Part shown: in pieces, positions 43,033-51,258 of the stretch
Numbering within the stretch: position 1 is the first letter of the stretch
How the letters are laid out: every line of letters starts with the position of its first letter
NCBI GenBank assembly: GCA_963727535.1
Contig: CAVSGR010000006.1
Span: 868,001 to 932,000, forward strand
Reading direction: 5' to 3'
Length of the DNA stretch: 64,000 nt
Source: RBG-16-34-14 sp963727535
GTDB taxonomy: Bacteria > Bacteroidota > Ignavibacteria > Ignavibacteriales > Ignavibacteriaceae
The notes under the pieces: model-generated
What the model saw: only the letters and a program-made list of their open reading frames with translations
The model's database searches: none
What the model was told of the DNA's origin: nothing
Position numbers and translations under genes: made by a program

Positions 43033-45433
43033 ATGATCGGCAGTATAGTTTTAACTCTGGCTTTGGCTTGCAGCATTTTTACTATGGTGATGTATTTCCT
43101 TACGTATAAAGGATATAAAAATACATTCAACTATGGCCGGATTGGCTACCATGTAATGGCGATGCTCGTTATTGTTGCTGCAACTTTATTATGGCATGCA
43201 ATATTAACTCACTCTTACGAATACAAATATGTTTACGATTACAGTCAGAATTCTTTAAAGACAGGATTTCTTATCGCTTCTTTCTGGGGAGGACAGGAAG
43301 GAAGCTTTATGCTTTGGCTGCTTCTTACTTCAATAGTTGGAATTATTCTTCAGTCTTATACTTCAAAGAGAGGCGATCTCGAACAAAGAACAATGGCGGT
43401 GTTCACTCTTGCTACAACTTTTTTGTTAATAATGGTTTCGCCTTTATTTAAAAATCCGTTTATGTATATCTGGCAGGAGCCAGCTTTCTTAAATGTAAAG
43501 ACAATTAACCAGTCTATACTTGCGATGCCTTTACTCCAGAATTTTATTTTTACAGACGGATCATCCGGACAAAGTTTTGTAAAGATGAGCAGTGAACTTT
43601 ATACCGCTCTTACTTCTGCCGGACTTTCTGTTCATCAGCTTATAGTTGATGGTAAAGGATTAAATCCTCAATTACTTAACTTCTGGATGCAGATTCACCC
43701 GCCGATTCTCTTTACAGGTTTTTCAATGTCAACAGTTCCTTTTTCATTTGCAATAGCAGCAATGCTTAAAAATGATTATAAGGACTGGGTGAAACAAGCT
43801 TTTCCGTGGGTTCTTGCCGGTGCAGGAATACTCGGTCTCGGTATTATGCTCGGCGGTTACTGGGCTTACGAAATGCTTGGTTGGGGTGGATATTGGGCAT
43901 GGGATCCTGTAGAAAATTCGAGTTTAATTCCTTGGCTTGTTGGTGTTGCATCAGTTCACACTTTGCTTGTTCAGAGAAGAAGCCAGAAAAATGGAGGTAC
44001 CGGAAGATATGCAAAGACAAATCTTATTCTATGTTTGATGACTTATATCCTTGTTCTCTACAGTACATTCTTAACAAGAAGTGGTGTACTTGGTGATGCA
44101 TCTGTTCATTCTTTTGTTGATCCCGGAATGGTTGTTTATCTCTTCCTGATAATCTTTATAGGAACCTTTATTGTCCTTGGTTTCGGTATGCTGATTTACA
44201 GATGGAAAACTTTAGCAGAAGAAACTCCTGTTGATGAAGGATTGCTTTCGCGTGACCTTGCATTGTTTACTGCGTCAATTGTTTTAAGTGCTTCTGCTCT
44301 TATAGTTCTTGTTGGAACATCAGCACCTTTATTCGGACATGCAGTTGATGCACTCTTTTATAATGAAATGCATATTCCTCTTGTTATAATTATCGGGTTG
44401 TTAAATGGTTTGAGCATTCTTCTTAAATGGAAAAGTACAAAGAAAGAAGATTTGTTTAAGAAATCGATCTTCTCAGTTTCGTCGGCAATAATACTAACGA
44501 CTTTCATTGTTTTGTTTGGCGGAGTAACTAAAATAATGATGATCCTGGTTGCCTTCTCTGCTTCGTTTGCTTTGTTTGTTAATATTGAAATTGCAATTAA
44601 AATTATTCGCGGCAATATGAAAATGCTTGGTGCTTATGTTGCACATATAGGAATTGCACTATTTATTCTTGGTGTAATTGGTTCTACAGCATATAGTTCA
44701 CAGAAAGATATCGATCTTATAAAGGACCAGCCTCAGGAAGCTTTTGGTTATCAATTAGTTTTTACCGGTTATCACTCGATAGAAAACAATACTAAATATG
44801 CTTTCAATGTTAATATTAAAAAAGGTAGACAAAGTCTATTCTGTTTCTCCTATTATGTACATAAGTGAATTCAATAACGGTTTAATGAGAGAACCTGCAA
44901 TCCTTACCACTTTTACAAAAGATATTTATGTTTCTCCTTTAGGATATGAAGATCAATCACAATCAAAAGTTCAGGGTGAAACTATAAGCCTGGGACTTGG
45001 TGATTCAAAAGTTGTTGATGGCGTAAACATAGAATATAAAGATTTTGATAAACCTGATATGAGCGTAATGATGGGCGGCGGTGATTTCAAGATGGGAACA
45101 AAATTAATTGTTACCAAAGATGGAAAATCTTATAACGCCGAACCGCTGATTAAAAAGGAGGGAAGAGATTTTAAATATGTCCCTGACCAGATTGAAGCTG
45201 CAAATATTAAAATAGAATTGAAAAAAATTGATCCGGGAACTCAGCAGGCTGATTTTATAATATCAAAAATTTCAGGAGGCAATACTTCACATTCACAACC
45301 CCAAGAAATTTTGACGGTAACGGCAAGCATTAAACCGTTTATAAGTTTTGTATGGATAGGGATTGTTATAATGGTTTTCGGTTTCTTTGTTGCTGTTGCA
45401 AGAAGGCTTCCAGAATCTCTTTCAAAAAGTTAA
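43033..45433 (+). CDS. ccmF: Heme lyase CcmF (frameshifted)
   Basis: This large multi-span protein carries heme to apocytochrome c. The WWD motif is WGGYWAWDPVENSS (about residues 288-301), with the CcmF-specific PEFLTRSGVL-like strand as STFLTRSGVLGD and the opening LWHAILTHSYEYKYVYDYS. The frame breaks near 44827 (GGTAGACAAA). Removing one A restores GDKVYSVSPIMYI as in homologues and gives a protein of about 800 residues. The break lies between two intact frames, 43033-44868 and 44798-45433. Because this gene should be essential for cytochrome c maturation, an assembly error is more likely than loss. A terminator follows. Confidence 0.87.
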
Positions 45434-45455
45434 TCAAATTTTTTATCGAAAAATT

Positions 45456-45479
45456 AGCCCGGCTTGACCGGGCTTTTTT
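45456..45479 (+). terminator. Intrinsic terminator after ccmF
   Basis: AGCCCGG (45456-45462), loop CTTGA, CCGGGCT (45468-45474), then five further T. A GC-rich seven-base stem followed by a T-run is the standard rho-independent form. It closes the ccmABCDEF operon. Confidence 0.85.
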
Positions 45480-45723
45480 GTCTTTAAATTACTGCTACCA
45501 GAAACTTGCTGTTTCTTTCCTCGCATGTAATCTTGATAATAAAATAATGTAATTATGTAAGATTTATAAAAAAGAGGGGTATTGTATTTAGATTTTGGAA
45601 CATATACAAAGCTTCAAAATGGCACTGAAAATGAAGGTATTTGGGCGTGCTGTCCCATTAGCTAAGAGATAAGAGACAGTCAGGTTTAAGAATATATTAT
45701 AAAAGATTGCTGAAGGAGTCAGA

Positions 45724-46251
45724 ATGGAGCTTCGAAAAATTGCTTTTTTGGAAACATACAACTTAGAGAACGATGCTGGCATAATGGGAGCGATACTTGT
45801 AACTGATGCGGAAACAAAACCGCTGGAGTTCAGAGTTACAGCGCCAATCAAGCCGACAAGTTTTCAAAAGACACTTTATGGTGATGTTCTTTTAGAACAC
45901 ATCTTGACCGAACTCGTTTCGGTTCCTTTGTTAAATGCTATTAGCGAGGAGATTGATCTTATTCTTGTAAGAGATTCTTTATTCATGGGTGTAAATGATA
46001 AACAGGGAATCAGAGTTATAAGAGTAATGAACGAAGGTGATGAGCAGAAAAATGGAAAATCAGTTCAGGAACTAGCATCTACAAACGGACACCCGAAACT
46101 ATTTGTTGAAACCTCAAAGAAATTCGAATCTGAGTTAGCAGAAATAAAAACAAAATTAGGTCCAATAGCAGAACATAGAAATCTTATAGAACCTTTTGAC
46201 AGACTGAAAGCAGCCTGTGAACAAGTTCATCTCCAGAAGACTAGCGAATAG
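45724..46251 (+). CDS. Conserved protein of unknown function next to SNF2/Mrr-like gene
   Basis: This 175-residue soluble protein has no signal peptide or span. The pattern (IAFLETYNLENDAGIMGAILVT, PLEFRVTAPIKPTSFQKTLYG, then LEHILTELVSVPLL) resembles a widespread but uncharacterised family that I recall only as a hypothetical protein. The C-terminal third looks like a helical, charged coiled coil (KFESELAEIKTKLGPIAEHR). It precedes the 912-residue SNF2-like gene by 25 bases, so the two are very likely co-transcribed, and it could be its regulatory or substrate subunit. That role is inference only. Confidence 0.6.
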   Translation: MELRKIAFLETYNLENDAGIMGAILVTDAETKPLEFRVTAPIKPTSFQKTLYGDVLLEHILTELVSVPLLNAISEEIDLILVRDSLFMGVNDKQGIRVIRVMNEGDEQKNGKSVQELASTNGHPKLFVETSKKFESELAEIKTKLGPIAEHRNLIEPFDRLKAACEQVHLQKTSE

Positions 46252-46276
46252 TTTCTCTCCAAACCGGACAAATTAA

Positions 46277-49015
46277 ATGTACAAGCAAATAAGAAAAAAG
46301 CTTGCTAGGTCTGTTTCAGATATTCGGACCGCTGAAGATTTTGAATGGAGAAAGTGGCTTAAAGAACCTTCCTTGCATGAAGAAAAAATTGAAAGTATAG
46401 ATACCTCTCTTATTAATACTGATCCACAGAATGAATGGCTGAAAAATCCAGCTTATGAGGAAAAAAAAGTCATTCTCCCTGATTCGACAATCTTACCGGA
46501 ATTGAAAGATTATTCCTCACAAAAGACCAAAACTAACTTAGTCTTTTTTGGTTTCGGTTCCCCGAATGTAAAGAAATTTAAAGTCGTCGATTATGAAGTC
46601 CAATACAAACAAAAACCTCCTGAAATAAAATTTAGGAATAAACCTGTAAATGTTAAAAATCTGGATTGTGTAATCCCTGATTCAGTAATTAAAAACCAAC
46701 CCTGGGAAATAAAACCGGAAGTAATTAAAATCGCTCTGCTTAATGCTGAAGCCTTTTCTATGGAGAAAAAAACCGCGAATGTTATAAATATTGAACTTGC
46801 TTCGATTTCTGTCCCACCTAAAATCTATAGAGATAAAATCCTTAATCTTAGTAAAATCAAACAAACAAAAATTTATTTTCTTAAGAATATAAATGTTAAG
46901 CTGACCAATCCTATAGAAGACTTTTCGAAAATTTTTGAATATCCTGAAGTGCTGGAAACAGATCTTGAAATCCTGCGAATGAAACAAGAAGTAATTTCAA
47001 TAAATCTATCCGAAACAGATCTTGTTAAAGATATTGAAACTGAAACTGTAGCTGAAATAATTAATAATGAGGAAATTCCGTCTATTGAAGAAGTTCATGT
47101 TGAGATGGAAGTAATAAATAATGTGGATACAATTCCGGAAGAATCTTTACTTTCTAAAGTTGAAGAACAACCTGAAGAAAACAAAGTTGAATTTAAAGAA
47201 GAAGAGAAAGAAGATGTATATGTAGAGGAAGAGGAGGAGGAAGATGATGACGATAATTATGTAAATGTCTTTGAATCTCTATACAACTATCAGCAGGACG
47301 GGGCAGAATTTCTTTTAAAACAAAAACGTGCTTTGTTATGCGATGAACTTGGACTTGGGAAAACTGTTCAAGCCATATCAGCATTAAAAAATTTATTTGA
47401 GAGCGGAAGAATAGAATCTGCATTAATTATTTGTCCCGACGATCATATAGGAAGTATCAGCAAAATTGAAGGATTTGTAGATGGATGGATGGGGCATCTT
47501 CATGAACGATCTCCCGAACTTAAAGTTGTTAATATAAAAGGTAGTTTACAGGAAAGAAAAAAGAAATGGCAAAAAACCTCAGGAGTTTTAATATCTACAT
47601 ATGATAATATCCTCACAGACATTAAAGAGAAAATAGCTGGTTCGACAGAATTAAAACACTTTAATTGTATAATACTGGATGAAGCTCAGACTTCACTTAA
47701 TAAAAAATCTATAGGCGATAAACTTTCAAAGTTGATATGTCCCAAATATTTATTTGCTTTAAGCAGCGTTAGAAGTGAAGAAATAAAAGATAATTTAAAT
47801 ACAATATTTAAAAATGACCTTTCAATAAAGAGTTATTTAGGAAGATCTAAAAAAGATGTAGTAAAAGAAATTCCTAATGTTGTTTGGCAGGATAAATGGC
47901 TCGACATGGATGAGGAACAAGCAACAGAATATAAAGATGCATTTGCTTCTGCAAAAGAAAAAGTTAGTTGGCTTCTTGAATCCGGGAATCCACTAAGATT
48001 TAACGCAAATATTTTTACAATCCTTCATCAGCTTAAACAAACATGTAATTTCTCATCTGAAAGCGTTACCAGTCCCAAAACAGAATTACTAGCGCAGCAA
48101 ATAGATTTAATTGCAAAAAATAATAAAAAGGTTGCTGTGCTTTCTCAATACGACAAAGCCGGTACAAAAAAAATAGAGGAAATGTTAAGCAAGAATAATA
48201 TGGCGTATGTGTCCTGTTCACCCGATATGTCTACGAAAGATGTAGAAAACACAATTAAAAATTTTATGAGTAACCAATCTATTACAACCTTGCTAACCGG
48301 AATTAAACCCGGCAGACTGAAAATATCTTCGGCAGAAATTCCTTATGTTATCAATTTTGATCAATGGTGGAATCCTGCTACTGTGTGGCAGATAGAAACT
48401 GTTTTTACTCCTAAAAGAAGTATCCTGCAAAACGAAAATCTTAATATTTATAGCTACCTTATGAAAGGAACAGTCGAAGAAAAGATAAACAATCTTCTTT
48501 ATCGAAAAGGTCTTTTAAATAAAGGTGTTATGGAAAATGTTAACGCAGACTCAATTGCCGAAATGATAGCTAACCAGGAGTGGCTTGAAGTATTCGATAT
48601 GCCGGATAAAGAATTCCAAAATAAATATGATACTACTATCCAGGAACTTGCAAGCAAAATAGAAGGTTCTTCATCTGCAGAGTTGATGGATAAAGGGAAA
48701 AATTTTCTATCTAAGCTAGGCTACCGTAATCTGGAAGTATTTGAAAACACTAAGAAAGATTATTTCGATATCAGGGGAATAATTAAAAAATCAAATTATG
48801 ATCAACAGATGAGCGCCAGGTTTGTATACAAAGATTATGTTAGCAGTGATGAGGTTAAAAATCATCTGGAAGAGCTAAAGGAGAAAACAAATAACGGCAA
48901 AATTTTTCTAGTTTCAAAAGGTATCTTTGAGAGGGAAGAATCGACAATGCCTAATTCAGCATTAATAGATACGATATTATTAGCAAATTATTTTTATCAT
49001 TTCAGAGTTGTTTAA
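46277..49015 (+). CDS. SNF2-like ATPase with Mrr-like C-terminal domain
   Basis: This is a 912-residue protein. Residues 1-330 are low-complexity and end in an acidic run (about 285-325, many Glu/Asp). Residues about 335-740 are a SNF2-type two-lobed ATPase: DELGLGKT Walker A (355-365), DEAQ box (about 470), and the lobe-2 VINFDQWWNPATVWQIE (about 690-707). Motif III (ALSSVR, not TGTP) and the arginine-finger region of motif VI (TPKRS) are degenerate. Residues 805-895 (NFLSKLGYRNLEV, FDIRGII, GKIFLVSKGIF) resemble the Mrr/PD-(D/E)XK restriction fold, although the QxK motif is replaced. It is a candidate defence or DNA-repair protein, paired with the gene at 45724. Confidence 0.75.
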   Translation: MYKQIRKKLARSVSDIRTAEDFEWRKWLKEPSLHEEKIESIDTSLINTDPQNEWLKNPAYEEKKVILPDSTILPELKDYSSQKTKTNLVFFGFGSPNVKKFKVVDYEVQYKQKPPEIKFRNKPVNVKNLDCVIPDSVIKNQPWEIKPEVIKIALLNAEAFSMEKKTANVINIELASISVPPKIYRDKILNLSKIKQTKIYFLKNINVKLTNPIEDFSKIFEYPEVLETDLEILRMKQEVISINLSETDLVKDIETETVAEIINNEEIPSIEEVHVEMEVINNVDTIPEESLLSKVEEQPEENKVEFKEEEKEDVYVEEEEEEDDDDNYVNVFESLYNYQQDGAEFLLKQKRALLCDELGLGKTVQAISALKNLFESGRIESALIICPDDHIGSISKIEGFVDGWMGHLHERSPELKVVNIKGSLQERKKKWQKTSGVLISTYDNILTDIKEKIAGSTELKHFNCIILDEAQTSLNKKSIGDKLSKLICPKYLFALSSVRSEEIKDNLNTIFKNDLSIKSYLGRSKKDVVKEIPNVVWQDKWLDMDEEQATEYKDAFASAKEKVSWLLESGNPLRFNANIFTILHQLKQTCNFSSESVTSPKTELLAQQIDLIAKNNKKVAVLSQYDKAGTKKIEEMLSKNNMAYVSCSPDMSTKDVENTIKNFMSNQSITTLLTGIKPGRLKISSAEIPYVINFDQWWNPATVWQIETVFTPKRSILQNENLNIYSYLMKGTVEEKINNLLYRKGLLNKGVMENVNADSIAEMIANQEWLEVFDMPDKEFQNKYDTTIQELASKIEGSSSAELMDKGKNFLSKLGYRNLEVFENTKKDYFDIRGIIKKSNYDQQMSARFVYKDYVSSDEVKNHLEELKEKTNNGKIFLVSKGIFEREESTMPNSALIDTILLANYFYHFRVV

Positions 49016-49134
49016 TTTTTATCCATAAGCCTAATCCTGGCAATATTTATACTTAATAATTCCTCTTTTGCTTGACAAAAACAGGCATACTCTTTATGTT
49101 TGGAAGCCTTCACTGAAGGTATTTTTTATGTAAT

Positions 49135-49206
49135 TCCGCGATAGCTCAATGGTGGAGCATCCGGCTGTTAACCGGAGGGTTGCAGGTTCGAGTCCTGCTC
49201 GCGGAG
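49135..49206 (+). tRNA. tRNA-Asn (GUU)
   Basis: A complete 72-base cloverleaf: acceptor TCCGCGA/TCGCGGA, D stem GCTC/GAGC, anticodon stem TCCGG/CCGGA with loop CTGTTAA and anticodon GTT at 49167-49169, T stem GCAGG/CCTGC with loop TTCGAGT, and discriminator G. CCA is not encoded. The 3' half is repeated at 49495-49550. Confidence 0.95.
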
Positions 49207-49240
49207 CTGAAACCTCAAATAGACATGGGGTTTTTATTTT

Positions 49241-49493
49241 ATGGGATACTACCTTTATATTCTAAAATCAAAAACTATAGATAAATATTATACAGGTGTT
49301 TCAACTAATCCTGAAAGCAGATTGGCGTATCATAATACTAAGGAGAAGGGATTTACATCCAAGTATAGACCATGGGAAATTGTATTTAAGCAAGAATTTG
49401 AATCGAAGGAATTAGCTCTTGTTGCCGAAAGAAAAAAAATGGAAATCAAGGTTAATGATAGAAAAAATTTTAAATAGAGAAATTAAACTCTAA
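49241..49493 (+). CDS. GIY-YIG nuclease family protein (frameshifted in poly-A run)
   Basis: This is a small GIY-YIG nuclease of the UPF0213/YhbQ type. It shows MGYYLYILKSKTIDKYYTGV with the GIY-like GYY and the YTGV strand, then the Arg and His-Asn motif (ESRLAYHNTKEKG) and the catalytic Glu of ELALVAE. In the printed frame it stops at about 49477 after KVNDRKNFK, but dropping one base in the A-run at about 49431-49438 gives the family's C-terminus (WKSRLMIEKILNREIKL) ending in TAA at 49493. It lies 34 bases after tRNA-Asn and one base before a partial tRNA copy, so it may be a tRNA-associated cassette. Confidence 0.8.
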
Positions 49494-49494
49494 A

Positions 49495-49550
49495 CATCCG
49501 GCTGTTATCCCGATGGAATCGGGATGCAGGCTCGAGTCCTGCTCGCGGAG
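49495..49550 (+). repeat. Partial tRNA-Asn 3'-half copy
   Basis: From CATCCGGCTGTTA it matches tRNA-Asn from the anticodon arm on, and the T arm (GCAGG, CTCGAGT, CCTGC) and acceptor strand TCGCGGAG are retained. The middle is changed: the anticodon-stem to variable-loop section is longer and holds ATCCCGAT and ATCGGGAT, an inverted repeat. It cannot form a tRNA because the 5' half is missing. With the complete tRNA it forms direct repeats around the GIY-YIG gene, the form of an attachment site. Confidence 0.8.
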
Positions 49551-49901
49551 CATTAAGGATTTATAGTAGTTGTAATCCATATTTTATTGTAGTTAATCCG
49601 AATTCCTTTCTGTCTTACAACACTACCTGCTTAATGTTTGTTAAATTAAGATTAGTTTTCAATCGTAATTCAAAACTTGTGGTCCTAAGAGTGAGGTTCG
49701 ATCCAAGATATAAGCATCCTTTTTTATTCAACAGTTCCCATATTAAATATTTTGCAGGTTGATTCACCAAATAGTAACAAATCTTTTATTTCATCGAGTG
49801 ATAATAAGCTTTCTTTCTTTTTCTCGTGTGAGAATATTCATTTTTTTTCATGATTTCGTTAATTTCTCTGTTATCTCAGATATAATTAAAAGGAAAGTAA
49901 G
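49551..49901. other. AT-rich intergenic stretch
   Basis: About 350 bases without a supported gene. A short T-arm-like string (GAGGTTCGATCC, near 49692) resembles a tRNA remnant but lacks any partner stem. The last 50 bases before 49902 contain a GGAAAG Shine-Dalgarno-like site for the next gene. Confidence 0.5.
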
Positions 49902-50865
49902 ATGAAAAAATTGCGCTGGGGACTCATTGGCTGCGGCGATATCTCAAGAAAAAGAATTGCCCCTGCACTAAAAGCTTTAGAACAGTGCGAATTAGTAGCT
50001 GTTGCAAGAGCCAATCACGCTCTTGCAGAATCTTTTGCACAGGAATTTGGCGCCAAAAGATGGTATAAAAACTGGCGGGATCTTATTAATGACGATGAAA
50101 TAGATGCGGTATATTTAGCTACTCCTGTCTATCTACATGCGGAACAAACTATAGCTGCAGCGGAAGCAGGAAAACATGTGTTATGCGAAAAACCGATGGC
50201 AATGAATGCGGAAGATTGTGAGCGCATGATAGAAACATGTAAAAAACATGAAGTTACTTTTGGTGTTGCATACTACCGTCATTTCTATCCTGTGATTACA
50301 CGTGTTAAAGAAATTATATTGTCTGGTGAAATAGGTGAGCCGGTTATCGTAGAGATCACAGGCATTTGAGTGGTTCGATAGAAAACCCGGTGAGCCAAGA
50401 TATTGGCTTTTAGATAAAGAATTTTCGGGTGGTGGACCGATGATGGATTTTGGATGTCATAGAATCGAAGTTCTTCAACATCTTTTTGGGAGAGTCAAAG
50501 AAACGCAATCCCAACTATTTAATTTACACTTTAAAAGAGAAGTAGAAGATACTGCTTATGTTTCCTTGTTATTTGAGAATCATACCCAGGCAATTATCAG
50601 GGTTACTCACGCAGCATACGAAGCACGGGATACGCTCGATATATTTGGTACAAAAGGATCAATACACATTCCTGTTCTTAATGGTGTATCAATGACGATA
50701 AAAACTGAAAAGGGTGAACGAACAGAGAATCACCCTCCTCATCAAAATGTTCACCAACCGTTAATTGAGGATTTTACAAATGCTGTACTTGAAAATAGAA
50801 ATCCTGTAGTGGATGGTCATACCGGCAGAGAAGTTAATTTGATACTCGATAATATTTATAAATAA
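49902..50865 (+). pseudogene. Gfo/Idh/MocA-family oxidoreductase (frameshifted)
   Basis: The N-terminal NAD(P)-binding half (49902-50369) has LIGCGDISRKRIAPALK, then the family Lys in HVLCEKPMAMN (about residues 90-101) and the AEDCERMIE region. The C-terminal half (50440-50865) follows in another frame with GGGPMMDFGCHRIEVLQHLFG, where His is the family's catalytic or binding position. The break is at about 50365 (GGCATTTGAG); removing one G from the doublet restores TAFEWFDRKPGEPRYW. Such enzymes oxidise or isomerise sugars or inositols, and this one begins the polysaccharide-utilisation region. Corrected length about 320 residues. Confidence 0.85.
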
Positions 50866-50937
50866 AATACTATATGAAGGCTATTAATAAAGAATATTAG
50901 TAAAACCAATTGTATGAAATAAAAAACAACCAAGAAA

Positions 50938-51043
50938 AACTGTTGAAACAGTTACAAAAAAATATTTCTATATTCAGTAACCCACGGATTAATCCGTAGG
51001 TTAATATGAAAAACACAACATAATGCAACCGTTTTTAACGGTT
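50938..51043. repeat. Triple-hairpin intergenic repeat, copy 2
   Basis: It has the same order as at 30556: AACTGTT-GA-AACAGTT (50938-50953), a palindrome with arms TAACCCACGGA (50978-51003, one mismatch), and AACCGTT-TTT-AACGGTT (51027-51043). The first stem has changed CG to TA pairs on both arms relative to copy 1, a compensating change that supports selection for the hairpin. It occupies much of the 390-base gap before the next gene, and I see no other feature there. Confidence 0.7.
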
Positions 51044-51258
51044 TACCGGCTAATCTCTACAACGGATTAATGTAATATAGAATTCGAAAACTCACACTGA
51101 TCGAATGAATTAGGTTCAGAAATAATTAGTAAGCGTTCATCTTATTATCATCAGTGTTATTCTTCGTGGTTAATGAAAACTGTTAACAATAAAATTTGTT
51201 GAAGCAAAATAATTACAGTATTTTCAAAACAATTCAGATTGTAGTTTAAATGTGTTAG

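Noticed and set aside
49685..49710. Second tRNA remnant (GAGGTTCGATCC)
   Set aside because: Only a T-loop-like string is present. No stem partners or acceptor arm can be found.
50369..50440. Second oxidoreductase gene starting at 50440
   Set aside because: The residues continue the first frame's family domain after one base is removed near 50365, so it is one gene.
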